Assembly: GCA_017451385.1 (NCBI GenBank)
Contig: JAFSPS010000014.1
Location: 1 to 64,000 of the forward strand
Direction: 5' to 3'
Length of the DNA stretch: 64,000 nt
Origin: Bacteroidales bacterium
GTDB taxonomy: Bacteria > Bacteroidota > Bacteroidia > Bacteroidales > P3
In this document: positions 46,601-56,059 of the stretch, one piece after another
Layout of the letters: each line of letters starts with the position of its first letter
Position numbering within the stretch: the stretch's first letter is position 1
Notes under the pieces: generated by a model
Databases searched by the model: none
What the model was told of the DNA's origin: nothing
The model's input: the letters and a program-made list of their open reading frames with translations, nothing else
Made by a program: the position numbers and the translations under genes

Positions 46601-48652
46601 GATGCCTGTATCTATAACCGTGCGACTATTGCGATGAACATGAAGATTGTAGTATATAAGGCTGTCGCAACCCATAGCATTGTGCAACGTGATGAGATAG
46701 TTGCTCACCGTGTCGGCAAAAGCAATGCCATAGCGCACCACAGGCAAATCGTTCTCAATGACGGTTTCACGAATAGTGCGTGTGGGACAAGGCCGCATCC
46801 GCATGGTAAGCGTCAGAACGCTGTCGGCACCATGATAGTTGGGCACCGATGCCGTACCAATGCCCGCACTGTCGAAGCGCTGCCCATGCCACACCACAGG
46901 ATAGTCGTTCTCGCACACCGTGGTATCATCTGTCCCCTGCACATTGCGCCACACATGAAGATGATAGGTCACCACGCTGTCGCAGCCTTCGGCATTGCCG
47001 CCCACACTGCGTGCCTTGACGCCACGCCCCGCGGTGCCATAGATGGCTGCAGCATCAAAATGTTGGTCCATATAGGTGTAGGGCAGCTGGTTCTGCACGA
47101 TAGTGTCGTAGAGCATTGCCACAGAGGTGTCGCGGATGTTGAGGTGCAGCACCTCAATGCTGTCGCAGCCGGCACGCGTGAGCATCTGGCAACGATAAGT
47201 GCCAGAAGTGTCGCACACCGAGCGGCAAAATAGGCGCAAATGATTATTGCATATTGTCTCACTCTCCTCTTTGTGGTACACGGGATTGACGGTGAGATGC
47301 AGCACCTCCACGCTGTCACATCCATCTATGGAGGTCATCCGATGTGTAAGAGTAGTAGAAATAGATGAAGAACGGTCATAAAAATTGACGATAGCACCCT
47401 CACACACCACACTGTCTATCACTGTCTTATAGGTAGGCAAAGCCACTACATTCATCGTGATGAGCGAATCGGACCCCGTAGCGCTCATCAAACGTCCAAT
47501 GCGCGTAGCTGAGGAATAGAACGTTACCCCGTTCCAACGAAAGCCGTTGCGCAACACGTTGTCACACAATGAGGTGTCGGCGACAGTAGATATATTCTCA
47601 TATACCGTCAATGCGACATGTATATTACTGTCGCAGCCAGCATTGTTGACTATCGTCACCACGGTGTCGGCATGACGTGTGTCGGCATCAAAGACAGCAC
47701 CATTGAATGTGTACGGCAGCTCATTCTGCACAAGAAAGATAGATGTATCTGAGGCCGACGAGCGTGCCACAACGACACGAAGGTCTATCACACTGTCGCA
47801 GCCGGCAGCATTGCCACCCTCAACAACGATGTGCTGCGAGGCTGAGTTACGGAACACGGTGCCATCGTAGCTCCACAGGAGCGAGTCGCACCCAAACTGA
47901 TGGTCCACAACCCTTGACGACCGTAGGACGGTGAGCCGTAGTGTGGTGGCAGAGTCACAACGGGTGGCATTAAGGTCATGCCCCACGATGGTCTGCGAAG
48001 AACGATAGACCGTATTATGCCAGACGAGGCTGTCGCACACGCTGCTGTCGGCAGTAGCGGCATTGCTATGCCCCAGCGTCAGCTGCAAGACAACCACCGA
48101 ATCGCACCCATCGTCCTTACGCATCCACACGGTGTCTGTGCCACTCTGCGTAAATACCGCAGCGTTGCGCCACCATTGGTATTGGTCACAATGGTGGATA
48201 TGCTCCGTTAGGCTGTCGGTGTAGGCAAGGGTAAGCCGCAGCCGCTTGATGCTGTCGCAACCACATACGGGTGTTCCTGATGTGGCACCATAAAGCGGCA
48301 TACACACCACCCGCGGGACACGTCGCGACACACTGCGACTGGCAGTAAACGTCTCGCTGAGACCACTACCATAATGCCACGTATAACTGTCGCAGCCACT
48401 CACCTCCTCCATCGACGAGCGTGTAGGCATAACAGTGATATAGTAGGTCTTAGTGACCTGCCTACCACCTATAGCAACAGCTGGAGCCACATACTCCGTA
48501 GAGCGCGTGAACAGGCGGTCGCCAATGCGAACAGTGTCGCATCCATAGACATATAGCGACACCAACGCCTGCGTGTCATCAGCATACACCTCTACCGAGT
48601 CGGCAACAAAATACTGCGCCGACGTATGCTGTGGCATAACACTTACGACCAT
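43700..48652 (-). CDS. Giant T9SS type B CDS-repeat protein with a stop codon directly after its likely original start
   Basis: The frame encodes 1650 residues from the first in-frame ATG (48652). It is almost wholly built of CDS/GCDS repeat units, then Ig-like sequence and a type B sorting domain (LFVPSLFTP, IYNRQGLLVF, SWDGTYRG, final LLR). From 48652 only 13 residues precede the likely cleavage site (TSAQ), too short for a signal peptide. Seventeen codons upstream, in frame, is ATG (48703-48701) followed at once by TAA (48700-48698); reading on gives QPISRLLHILGLFLAM, a perfect signal core. So a lysine AAA codon probably mutated to TAA. The gene may be silent, use re-initiation, or contain an assembly error. 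Confidence 0.8.
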   Translation of the reverse strand: MVVSVMPQHTSAQYFVADSVEVYADDTQALVSLYVYGCDTVRIGDRLFTRSTEYVAPAVAIGGRQVTKTYYITVMPTRSSMEEVSGCDSYTWHYGSGLSETFTASRSVSRRVPRVVCMPLYGATSGTPVCGCDSIKRLRLTLAYTDSLTEHIHHCDQYQWWRNAAVFTQSGTDTVWMRKDDGCDSVVVLQLTLGHSNAATADSSVCDSLVWHNTVYRSSQTIVGHDLNATRCDSATTLRLTVLRSSRVVDHQFGCDSLLWSYDGTVFRNSASQHIVVEGGNAAGCDSVIDLRVVVARSSASDTSIFLVQNELPYTFNGAVFDADTRHADTVVTIVNNAGCDSNIHVALTVYENISTVADTSLCDNVLRNGFRWNGVTFYSSATRIGRLMSATGSDSLITMNVVALPTYKTVIDSVVCEGAIVNFYDRSSSISTTLTHRMTSIDGCDSVEVLHLTVNPVYHKEESETICNNHLRLFCRSVCDTSGTYRCQMLTRAGCDSIEVLHLNIRDTSVAMLYDTIVQNQLPYTYMDQHFDAAAIYGTAGRGVKARSVGGNAEGCDSVVTYHLHVWRNVQGTDDTTVCENDYPVVWHGQRFDSAGIGTASVPNYHGADSVLTLTMRMRPCPTRTIRETVIENDLPVVRYGIAFADTVSNYLITLHNAMGCDSLIYYNLHVHRNSRTVIDTGICEDAFPIVWHGYGYERQGMYGDTLVGPYGTDSVVFYLVRSHPRYDDTIVRVICNNVPLLFDDTILDTDGTYTYNGFSRYGCDSTSTVELTVNSISYGEQYDTIVENRLYDVHDTPWGTRERCWLYHVRAYTDSVSHDTVVIANSAGCDSIIDYNLFVYRNYDSTSSITICSDALPLTIDSVTFAAADFEGNPPRGTFTRQHKLYNIHGADSVINYRLTVNPSWHIDEHQLKCENDTRADLQWHDTVLLYGSPSGSYYLPRRTLLGCDSIVSLQLTVHRDNDTTIYDTIVENQTLVAGGYRFNGLRFADTTTITDTLVSLINMAQCDSSIHYNLYVHRNIVVADSMTMCYADSLVRWNGITFSLSHLPQRATRERSAYGSLCDTALLLRSSGADSMVVMTLVVHPVYSIADYDTICDDTVAYHFDNVYRYAVHDTLLATTVSGCDSLRSFHLVVHPTYDTLVYDTIYENITYAFGGQLIGGVGRHVCVSDTVSRHGCDSLVTLHLVVNHYTPIDSLVCNNKLPMMWNGILFQRPSQYVLHLPASDGLDSIVYMVLRTADTTASYERQQACDRFLVPDGRIFNASCDTITYRLPNSVGCDSVVHLSLVVNYSNEVNDTLFVCDSLLWDDGIVYRSSTSDARQLLHNRVGCDSLVTLDLTVAYSSQCAIADSQCSGMAYYFDGDTFYVDGTYSVHTVNSVGCDSLTMLTLSFVALPSLELVVNTDCGNLAHSITAVSDASYCVWQARMGDSLWTFDSHLPTITLSPERETFIDVTASYNSEGLCPVSGSVAVDTIWHPHAAMRLVPDFISLENNTISATALGDIGLSTEWYINDQLWSADQRQLTATVDSEDDSVKVSLVVTSLYCNDTATVTLPVVHPTLFVPSLFTPGEASNNVLRVQGHQVADYEISIYNRQGLLVFHSDDVNISWDGTYRGSACPQGSYAYIIRYRVATSSDLFHTQRGMVTLLR

Positions 48653-48763
48653 CGCCAGAAAGAGACCTAATATATGCAGTAAGCGGCTGATAGGCTGTTA
48701 CATTTATTTACTTATGAATGTTTCTCGGCGAAAGGTTGCTGCCACTCATGGCTACACCATCGC

Positions 48764-51700
48764 CTACCGCACCAGCAACACCGACCCCGTCATCTCCTGA
48801 TATGAGTTTGGCTTGGCGGTATCGCGATAGCGGATAAGATAGACATAGCTGCCCTGCTGGCACACCGTTCCGTCGTGCTTGCCGTCCCATCCCTCTTCGA
48901 TGTCATTAGAAGAGAACACCAAGAGTCCATGACGGTCGTAGATAAACATGTGGAACTCTAAGATGCCATTGCCTTCTGCTTTGAATATCTTGTTGTAACT
49001 CAAGAAAGGCGTGAACATGTTAGGCACGAAGAGCGTAGGCGTATGCACATAGATGACCTGCTTGACGCTATCCTTGCAGAAGCCCTCAGTGACCTCCAGC
49101 ATCACCACCGCCGAGTCGTTGTCCAGGCTAATAGGTTGGCTGATGGTGTTCGATGTGGTCTCCTGCATGAAGCCATTGATATACCAGTGACGTGAATCGT
49201 AAACATACCCAACATCGGTGGCAACAATCATGTTATTGTCATACGAGAGATAGTCGGGAGTGACGTGCATACGCGCCACTGGGCGCTTCAGCGGCGCGAG
49301 CGACAGCACCGCAGTGGCAGGACAGGTGGGCACACTGTCGTAGTCGGCATATATGGTGTATGTCGTCTCGCTCTTTGGACTGAGGCTGACGCTGCGCATG
49401 GTGTCGTGACCGTCAAGACGGCTATCGTAGGGGAACGCCGTCCAATGCACGTAGTTCACATCCGTTGTCAGGGTTATGTGATAGATATTGCTGTCGCAGT
49501 CCTCGCTCTGCGCCACCTCGAGCAGCGGCGTAGGCAAGGCGGCGAGGTGCAGCACCGTCACGCTGTCGCACCCATCAACGGTGCGCAGGGTGTCGAAATA
49601 GGTACCCGACCCATAGAGGGTGCGATTGCGGAACCGATAGCTGCTGCCGAGACACATAGAGTCCATCTGCTCGTCATACGATGAATGTCCGATATGCAAC
49701 GCAAGGGTGACGAGGCTGTCGCAATCATAGGCTGAACGCAGCATGTACTGCTCGCCTGCTGTTGATTCATTATACGTTATTCCATCAACCCATGTGTAGG
49801 TGTTGCATGCCGTGATGCTGTCCTCGGTGCTATACGACGGATGGATGGCAAGGCTCAGATGCACCACGCTATCGCAACCGTTTGCGGCACGGCGCACCAC
49901 GAACGGCTCGTCAGTATCATTGCTATAGACTATTCCGTTTATCCAGCGCAGGGTGTCGCAGGCTTCACGACGGTCGGTCGTGGCAGCGGTGTCAAGTACT
50001 CTGAGGTTTAAGAGCAGAAGGCTGTCCACACCGCTCTCCGTGGCGAGGAAGGCCGTATCGGTGCGTGCGACGTCGAAATCTATGCCATGCCACGTCACAG
50101 GCATACGATTGGAGCAGACGGCAGTATCAAGAAATGTCACCGGACTGATGGCAAGGTGGAGGTAGAACATGCTGTCGCAGCCACTGACTGTTGCCTCGCG
50201 ATGTTGATAGGTATTAGCCGACTCACACGCGAGGTTGAACCATCTGTAGGGCAACAGATTGCTGTAGGCAGTGTCGTAGCTCGTAGTGCTATATGTCGGG
50301 CGCACCGTGAGCAACATATCCACCACGCTGTCACAGAGGTTGACAGTGGCGAGTGTGTCGCTATAGCGCACAGTGCGGTCGGTGCCTTGCGTATAGGTGT
50401 AGGTGCTGTCGCCAAACGTAAAGGGCATATTGTCGCACACAGTGTCATAGAATGTCAGCCCATAGATGGGATTGACATGCAGGTGCATAGTCCGAAGGCT
50501 GTCGGCACCATGAGTAGTAAGCAGCGTGGTCTGCTGCATGATGTCGCCGCTGGGTTCGCCACCAAGCGAAGTGGCATAGAAGGTTACGCCATTCCACGTG
50601 TAGGGCAGCTGGCTGTAGCACACCGTAGCATAGGCATCGGCCTCCACATTGGGATAGACCATCAAGGTGAATGCCACCAGGCTGTCGCAACCATAGATAT
50701 CAGTAAGTTGGAATACGCTGTCGGTCACTGCATTGTAGAACGTCCAAGCGTCATAGGCATACGGCAAATCGTTCTCCACGATGGTGTCGCCCAGCTCTAC
50801 ATACGTGCTGCCGCGCAGCGTGAGGTCGAGCGTGAACGTGCTGTCACATCCGTAACGGCTCACTGTGTCAAGATAATACACGCCAGAGGTCGTCCCTGAA
50901 GGCAGTATTGTATGCCGCCATGGGATGGTCATGCCTTCCTCATAGCAAGCATCCATAGTATCATTGACATGATAGGACGGCATGATATGCAAGGAGTAGG
51001 TAACGAGGCTGTCGCAGGCTCCTACCACCGTCTGCAACATCACCGGCGCCTCAGCATCAACCACATAAGCCACACCATTGAACAACAAAGTGTCGCAGCC
51101 AATGCTATCAACTCGTATGTCTGTATATACGGGGAGAATGGTAAGCACCAGCACCGTGGTACTGTCGCCGCCGTAGATGTTGCATGCCGTGCACTGCACA
51201 CTGTCCATGCCACTCTCGGTATAGGTGGCACCCGTCTCGCTCCACTGATAGCTGCCACACGCCGTTACCGGCACTTCTACACGGCGGTCATGCGAGATAG
51301 TGAGGTTGAGATAGGCAGTGCTGTCGCACCCCTCGGCGTTCAACCCTGCAGACTTGCTATAGATGCCACTTTCTGTATAAGTCTGACCGTTGCCCTCAGG
51401 CAAAGCCCATGTATAGGAATCAGGAATAGTGAGCGTAGTTGTAGAACTGCTGGTATGCTTGATGTGGACGGTATAGGTCACCACGCTGTCGCAGCTGCGC
51501 ACCGTGGTGAGCGTACGCGAGAAGACGGTGTCGCTGGTGAATGTGAAACCATCAAAAGCCAGATGCTCGCAGTCCTCCATGTAGTCGCTTATGTCAGTAT
51601 AGGAGGGATAGCGCGTATAGTCAAGCACCGTGGTGCTGTCGCCCCCATAGATATTGCACGCCGTACACTGCACGCTGTCTCTACCACTCTCCGTGTAGGT

Positions 51701-53503
51701 CTGCCCCGTAGCCTCCCATGTATATGGGTCGCAGCTGCCAACGGGGACAACCACACGCCTATCAAACGACAGCGTGAGGTCGAGATAAACGGTGCTATCA
51801 CAGCCATACTGTGTCTGTCCTGCATTCTTGGAATACATACCGCTCTCGGTATATGTCACTCCATTACCCTCTGGCAGAGCCCAAGTGTATGAGTTGGGCT
51901 GCATAACAACCACGGTGTCCTTTGGAGCAGGATGCACCGTCCAAACGATAGTAACGGGCGTAGAGCCACAGCCTACACGATTCTCATACATCGTGGCTGT
52001 GGTAATCACGGAGCCTGCCGCAGCACTCGACACCTCTGCTGGGATTGCCACAGCACGCGGACCATAGACAAGGACATTATCCACGCCCGAGCCAACACCA
52101 CCATAGTTGTTGCTGGCAAACTGAATTTGATTATCGCCAGACGAAAGCATGGAGAGCGTAACATCCTTGCGTCGCCAACTGTCAATATCCACCTGCCCAA
52201 GGTCCCAGATATACACAGGAGTGCCATTGACATTACCTACCACTGCAAATTCATTGATATAGTTTTCATATAGGCAGTCATAATAATATCCGTAGTAGTC
52301 ACAGCTCTCTATAGTGAACACCTCGTTGTAGTAATAGAAAGAGAGTTTTGTCTGCGATGGGTCGTAAATATTGACCGTAGGACTGCTAAGGAACGATGCC
52401 CTGCTGTATGTGGACGAATATGAAGCGTCCGTGCCTTGCACAAAAGCCGAATAGCCTTGGTAGGCTGTCATATATTGCGATGGGTCTGCCCAGAGGCGGA
52501 TGCGGTCGCCTACATAAAAGTCATTGACAGAACTGCCAGACGCATGAGTGGCTCCCCAACAGTCTATGCCGTCATTGAAGTCAGCATAGAGAAGTGTGTC
52601 CATAAACGTGAAGTAGCCTGTCTGCCCCTCGCAGATATCGAAATATTGCACGTTCGAGCCTGTCGGGGTATTGTCAAGGATGGTCCAATGGGTGCGTATT
52701 ATCTGCTGCTGACAACCCACACGATAGACATATTCATCCGTCGTATAGTCGTTTGTGCCGCCAGGCAAAGCACTAACCTCAGCAGGTATCAAGGTGCGCC
52801 GCGGCCCGTTGATTAATACATTATCAAAACCCATGCCTATACCACCTTCATTGACGTGAGAGAACATAAACTGCATATTGCCAGCCACATCGCTACTTTC
52901 TAAAGTATATGACATCGGTTCCCAGATTCCGGGAGCATACCATTGCCGCGCACAGGTAATGCAGTTGTCATTCCATACACGCCTGCCACTACCACCTTCG
53001 TAATAGACCAGCAGCCCCACCTCGTCATCAATCGTTAAAAGACCATACTCATCAGTGTATTCCCCATTCCATGCCACAAAGGAGACTGTAGTGCTCGTAG
53101 GTCTAAATACAGGTATATTGGGCGTGGTGAAACCTCCGATATACTGCAGTTTTGTGTCATCATCCATGTTCGAGAAATTCACATAGTCGTAGTCGTACTC
53201 CCACGCTGCGTAACTGCCACCTATAGGGGTCGCCGCCACAGTGTTGCAGTCACCGCGCAAACACAACTGCGTCCCCACGCTAAAACCACTACCATTCAAT
53301 GTGGGACGCACCGTCCAGCAAGAAGCATTGCCACTCTCAAAGTCCTCATAAAACAGAGTATCTATTCGTTCGTCCACATAGCCGGTCTGCCCCGCATTGA
53401 TGGTCACATAGCGCTCTATAACACGCTGAGCCCTACCCTCCACGCTGAGACAGAACAAGAATGCAACTAACGATAAAACAATACTTTTTGCAATAGTTCG
53501 CAT
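48764..53503 (-). CDS. Giant T9SS type B secreted protein with two jelly-roll domains and CDS repeats
   Basis: 1579 residues. The ATG at 53503 gives a signal peptide ending near EGRAQ; the in-frame extension upstream is not plausible. Two related N-terminal domains (about 20-270 and 290-545) each contain DTLFYEDFE or DTLLYADFN, a closing GGxGxGxDNVLxxGPR signature and resemble choice-of-anchor J / MAM-like domains, like those in the protein at 28729. Then come repeats with ACNTYTW / GCDSVVHL motifs, some nearly identical (two copies of VQCTACNIYGGDSTTVL), an Ig-like part and a type B sorting domain (about 1490-1579; LFVPNMFTP, IYDRHGLLVF, GWDGKHDG). Surface exposure through T9SS is expected. 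Confidence 0.9.
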   Translation of the reverse strand: MRTIAKSIVLSLVAFLFCLSVEGRAQRVIERYVTINAGQTGYVDERIDTLFYEDFESGNASCWTVRPTLNGSGFSVGTQLCLRGDCNTVAATPIGGSYAAWEYDYDYVNFSNMDDDTKLQYIGGFTTPNIPVFRPTSTTVSFVAWNGEYTDEYGLLTIDDEVGLLVYYEGGSGRRVWNDNCITCARQWYAPGIWEPMSYTLESSDVAGNMQFMFSHVNEGGIGMGFDNVLINGPRRTLIPAEVSALPGGTNDYTTDEYVYRVGCQQQIIRTHWTILDNTPTGSNVQYFDICEGQTGYFTFMDTLLYADFNDGIDCWGATHASGSSVNDFYVGDRIRLWADPSQYMTAYQGYSAFVQGTDASYSSTYSRASFLSSPTVNIYDPSQTKLSFYYYNEVFTIESCDYYGYYYDCLYENYINEFAVVGNVNGTPVYIWDLGQVDIDSWRRKDVTLSMLSSGDNQIQFASNNYGGVGSGVDNVLVYGPRAVAIPAEVSSAAAGSVITTATMYENRVGCGSTPVTIVWTVHPAPKDTVVVMQPNSYTWALPEGNGVTYTESGMYSKNAGQTQYGCDSTVYLDLTLSFDRRVVVPVGSCDPYTWEATGQTYTESGRDSVQCTACNIYGGDSTTVLDYTRYPSYTDISDYMEDCEHLAFDGFTFTSDTVFSRTLTTVRSCDSVVTYTVHIKHTSSSTTTLTIPDSYTWALPEGNGQTYTESGIYSKSAGLNAEGCDSTAYLNLTISHDRRVEVPVTACGSYQWSETGATYTESGMDSVQCTACNIYGGDSTTVLVLTILPVYTDIRVDSIGCDTLLFNGVAYVVDAEAPVMLQTVVGACDSLVTYSLHIMPSYHVNDTMDACYEEGMTIPWRHTILPSGTTSGVYYLDTVSRYGCDSTFTLDLTLRGSTYVELGDTIVENDLPYAYDAWTFYNAVTDSVFQLTDIYGCDSLVAFTLMVYPNVEADAYATVCYSQLPYTWNGVTFYATSLGGEPSGDIMQQTTLLTTHGADSLRTMHLHVNPIYGLTFYDTVCDNMPFTFGDSTYTYTQGTDRTVRYSDTLATVNLCDSVVDMLLTVRPTYSTTSYDTAYSNLLPYRWFNLACESANTYQHREATVSGCDSMFYLHLAISPVTFLDTAVCSNRMPVTWHGIDFDVARTDTAFLATESGVDSLLLLNLRVLDTAATTDRREACDTLRWINGIVYSNDTDEPFVVRRAANGCDSVVHLSLAIHPSYSTEDSITACNTYTWVDGITYNESTAGEQYMLRSAYDCDSLVTLALHIGHSSYDEQMDSMCLGSSYRFRNRTLYGSGTYFDTLRTVDGCDSVTVLHLAALPTPLLEVAQSEDCDSNIYHITLTTDVNYVHWTAFPYDSRLDGHDTMRSVSLSPKSETTYTIYADYDSVPTCPATAVLSLAPLKRPVARMHVTPDYLSYDNNMIVATDVGYVYDSRHWYINGFMQETTSNTISQPISLDNDSAVVMLEVTEGFCKDSVKQVIYVHTPTLFVPNMFTPFLSYNKIFKAEGNGILEFHMFIYDRHGLLVFSSNDIEEGWDGKHDGTVCQQGSYVYLIRYRDTAKPNSYQEMTGSVLLVR

Positions 53504-53648
53504 ATATTTAGTAACTTTTTTCTTTTTAATATAATACACCACTGTATAGGCACAAAAAGTGCATACTACAAACTTTGCAAATATCATCATTTTTTTGCAA
53601 TAAAGCAAATTTGAGCTTAATCATCTATCTGACATGACATTATACCGC

Positions 53649-53683
53649 AAAAAAAGCAGGACATGACGGTTGTCATGTCCTGC
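53649..53683 (-). terminator. Terminator of the redox operon
   Basis: GCAGGACATGAC (53656-53667) pairs perfectly with GTCATGTCCTGC (53672-53683) around a GGTT loop; on the minus strand seven T follow. It lies 33 nt after the flavodoxin stop. Confidence 0.9.
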
Positions 53684-53716
53684 CGAAATCCTTATCGCCT
53701 ATTGGCGGTAAATAAC

Positions 53717-54346
53717 TCAATAGCCCATCTCTTTGAGCCACTTCTCAACACGATTGCGACCGCTGCGTACATCATGCCCTGCTATGGCAAAGCCCTGCAC
53801 CACTGTCGCTTTGGGATAGGCACCCTTAAGGTCGCTCACCGTTGAGGCCAGTCCGCTACCTTCATGCGTAACAAAGGGGACTATGGTCTTGCCGCTGAGG
53901 TCGTTGTCGCGGAAGAAGGTGAACATGACGCGAGGATAGGTGCCCCACCATATAGGGCCGCCAATGAAGATTGTGTCGTACTGCGAGAGGTCGCCCACAG
54001 AACCCTTGTATGCAGGATATTCGTCGTTGTTCGCCTCCTGCTTAGCAACTTCTATCAACTTCATGTACGGCATGTCATAATCTTTCTCGCAGACAATCTC
54101 AAATTGGTCTGCTCCCGTCATCTCGCTGATATAGTCAGCCACAATCTTCGTGTTGCCAACCTCAATGTTCCCTACGCTGTAGTTCTCGCCAGCGTGGGAA
54201 AAGAATACCACTAAAGCTTTACTTTTCATATTGTTATTTTGTTTTGTTGTGTTATTACTATTTTGCGCGGTGCATCCTGATACCACGACCATTGCCATCA
54301 ATATGGCTAAAAGTGTTTTTATTTTCATGGCATATAGTTTTTTCAT
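53717..54346 (-). CDS. Flavodoxin-like lipoprotein
   Basis: 209 residues. A lipoprotein signal (lipobox VVSGC; lipidated Cys25 from the ATG at 54346, Cys19 from an alternative ATG at 54328) is followed by a flavodoxin domain: VVFFSHAGENYSVG as the phosphate loop, IFIGGPIWWGTYP as the isoalloxazine loop and PFVTHEGSGLASTV. It belongs to the flavodoxin_4-like group of FMN electron carriers. A lipidated flavodoxin is odd, since FMN chemistry is usually cytoplasmic. It ends a three-gene operon with an aldo/keto reductase and a SnoaL-like protein, which suggests joint reduction of small carbonyl or quinone substrates. Confidence 0.85.
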   Translation of the reverse strand: MKKLYAMKIKTLLAILMAMVVVSGCTAQNSNNTTKQNNNMKSKALVVFFSHAGENYSVGNIEVGNTKIVADYISEMTGADQFEIVCEKDYDMPYMKLIEVAKQEANNDEYPAYKGSVGDLSQYDTIFIGGPIWWGTYPRVMFTFFRDNDLSGKTIVPFVTHEGSGLASTVSDLKGAYPKATVVQGFAIAGHDVRSGRNRVEKWLKEMGY

Positions 54347-54381
54347 TGTGAGATTAGTATTCAACATAGCATGCAAGACCT

Positions 54382-54834
54382 TCAATACATGGCAGCCCGC
54401 GACTCCGTCAATCGCCACCCTTCGACGCTACGCCTCAGTTTGAAGCGCAACAGCAATGGCCACGTGTGACAACTTCCACCAAAGACTGCCGCCGTAACAC
54501 GACTACGCCCTGTCATCATCGCCTCATCACCATTCACCACGATTTCAATACTGTCGGTCTCTACATCATAGTAATTGAGCGTACCATTGATGATTGCATT
54601 GATATACTCCTCCTTAGTCTGGCGCATACCTGTCATGTGATACAACACAAATTCATCATCGTGTATCTGATTCATCATATCGACATCTTTGTCAATCATA
54701 GCACGATACATCGTATGATATAATTCCTCAATTGCCTGCCTGTCTTCCGTCTGCGCCATCGTAACAAAAGGAGTGATTATTAGTAGTATGATTACTGCCA
54801 GCGTCTTTTTAGCTCTTCCCACCTTGTGAAGCAT
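54382..54834 (-). CDS. Secreted SnoaL / NTF2-like protein
   Basis: 150 residues. The ATG at 54834 is chosen because it gives a signal peptide (KKTLAVIILLIITPFVTMAQ); the longer frame upstream overlaps the aldo/keto reductase gene. The mature 120 residues have the NTF2-like cone fold signature: an early helix with AIEELYHTMYRAMIDKDVDMM, a HDDEFVLYHMTG strand and a C-terminal paired-strand region. Such domains are small-molecule binding pockets or weak enzymes. It lies 5 nt after the aldo/keto reductase stop and 35 nt before the flavodoxin, so all three form one operon. Confidence 0.75.
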   Translation of the reverse strand: MLHKVGRAKKTLAVIILLIITPFVTMAQTEDRQAIEELYHTMYRAMIDKDVDMMNQIHDDEFVLYHMTGMRQTKEEYINAIINGTLNYYDVETDSIEIVVNGDEAMMTGRSRVTAAVFGGSCHTWPLLLRFKLRRSVEGWRLTESRAAMY

Positions 54835-54839
54835 ATATA

Positions 54840-55829
54840 CTATTTGCCTAACACGGCATTCTCCTTCACCGCTCCGACAATCGTATGCGGACGATAGAGC
54901 TCTTCGAGGTAGGCTGCATCTTCTTCGCTCAACACAAGGTCCACGGCACGCACCGCAGCGTCGAAATGCTCTGCCTTTGTGGCGCCCACTATGGGAGCAG
55001 CCACACCACGATGCAACAGCCATGCCAGCGACACCTCCGTCATCGTAACACCCATACGCTGCGCCACCTCAGCCACACGAGCAATAATCTGCATGTCGTT
55101 CTCCATAGCATGGTCGTATTTATTACGCGATACATTATCGGTAGCACTGCGTTTGCTGTCGCCCTGCCATGAAGAGCGGGACAGGTGACCGCCTGCCAGC
55201 GGCGAGTAGGGTATCAACGATACGCCATACTGCTGGCAGATGGGAATCATCTCGCGCTCATCCTCGCGATAGAGCAGGTTGTAGTGGTTCTGCATCGTGG
55301 CGAACTTGGTCCACCCATTGCGTTCCGCAGCCACTTGCATGTTGTGAAACTGATAGCCATACATGGCCGATGCTCCTATGGCGCGCACCTTGCCAGCCAG
55401 CACCAGAGAGTGCAACGCCTCCATCGTCTCCTCGATAGGCGTATCGTAGTCGTAACGGTGTATCTGGTACAGGTCTAGGTAGTCGGTGCCCAGACGCTGC
55501 AATGTGCCATCTATCTCTCGCTGTATCGCTGCACGAGAGAGACGCCCATCGTTGAAATAGACTTTTGACGCGATAACCACCTTGTCGCGTGCCACACCTA
55601 TGTTCTTCAGCGAACGCCCAAGATATTCCTCACTGGTGCCAAAAGAATAGACATTGGCAGTGTCGAAGAAATTGACACCAAGCTCTATGGCATGACGCAC
55701 CATGACCTCTGTCTCTTCAGCATTAAGTGTCCACTGGTGGAAGTCGGCAGTAGCCTTACCGTACGACATGCAGCCAACGCATATCCTTGACACCTCAATA
55801 CCTGTTGTTCCAAGAGTTGTATATTTCAT
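54840..55829 (-). CDS. Aldo/keto reductase
   Basis: 329 residues, cytoplasmic. The NAD(P)H-dependent TIM-barrel enzymes of this family reduce aldehydes and ketones. The catalytic tetrad is present: Asp56, Tyr61 (FFDTANVYSFG), Lys89 (VIASKV) and His124 (YQIHRYD), and the C-terminal phosphate-binding region APIVGATKAEHFDAAV is intact. Substrate is not predictable. The ATG at 55829 begins the standard first strand (MKYTTLGTTGIEVSRI). First gene of the redox operon with the SnoaL-like and flavodoxin genes; the purM terminator lies just upstream. Confidence 0.95.
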   Translation of the reverse strand: MKYTTLGTTGIEVSRICVGCMSYGKATADFHQWTLNAEETEVMVRHAIELGVNFFDTANVYSFGTSEEYLGRSLKNIGVARDKVVIASKVYFNDGRLSRAAIQREIDGTLQRLGTDYLDLYQIHRYDYDTPIEETMEALHSLVLAGKVRAIGASAMYGYQFHNMQVAAERNGWTKFATMQNHYNLLYREDEREMIPICQQYGVSLIPYSPLAGGHLSRSSWQGDSKRSATDNVSRNKYDHAMENDMQIIARVAEVAQRMGVTMTEVSLAWLLHRGVAAPIVGATKAEHFDAAVRAVDLVLSEEDAAYLEELYRPHTIVGAVKENAVLGK

Positions 55830-55860
55830 AATTAGTATAGATTGTTGATTACCAGACAAG

Positions 55861-55896
55861 AAAAAAAGCATAGACATCACCTCATAATGTCTATGC
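55861..55896 (-). terminator. Terminator of purM
   Basis: On the minus strand GCATAGACAT pairs perfectly with ATGTCTATGC (55896-55887/55877-55868) and seven T follow. It is about 160 nt past the purM stop. The base G-C at its start also belongs to TATTTTTG (55903-55896), a possible -7 box for the aldo/keto reductase gene, in which case the hairpin would form the very start of that mRNA. Confidence 0.75.
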
Positions 55897-56059
55897 AAAA
55901 ATATTATAATCTGCATTAACAACAGTTATACAAAAGTAGGTTATTCTTATACTTTTTCCCGTTTCTTCACAAAAAAATACGCATAACCCACTCCGCTTTT
56001 TACGAAGCAAAAACACCTATCCAACAATATGATAGCGTTTTTTTTCTGTCGCTTACGTA

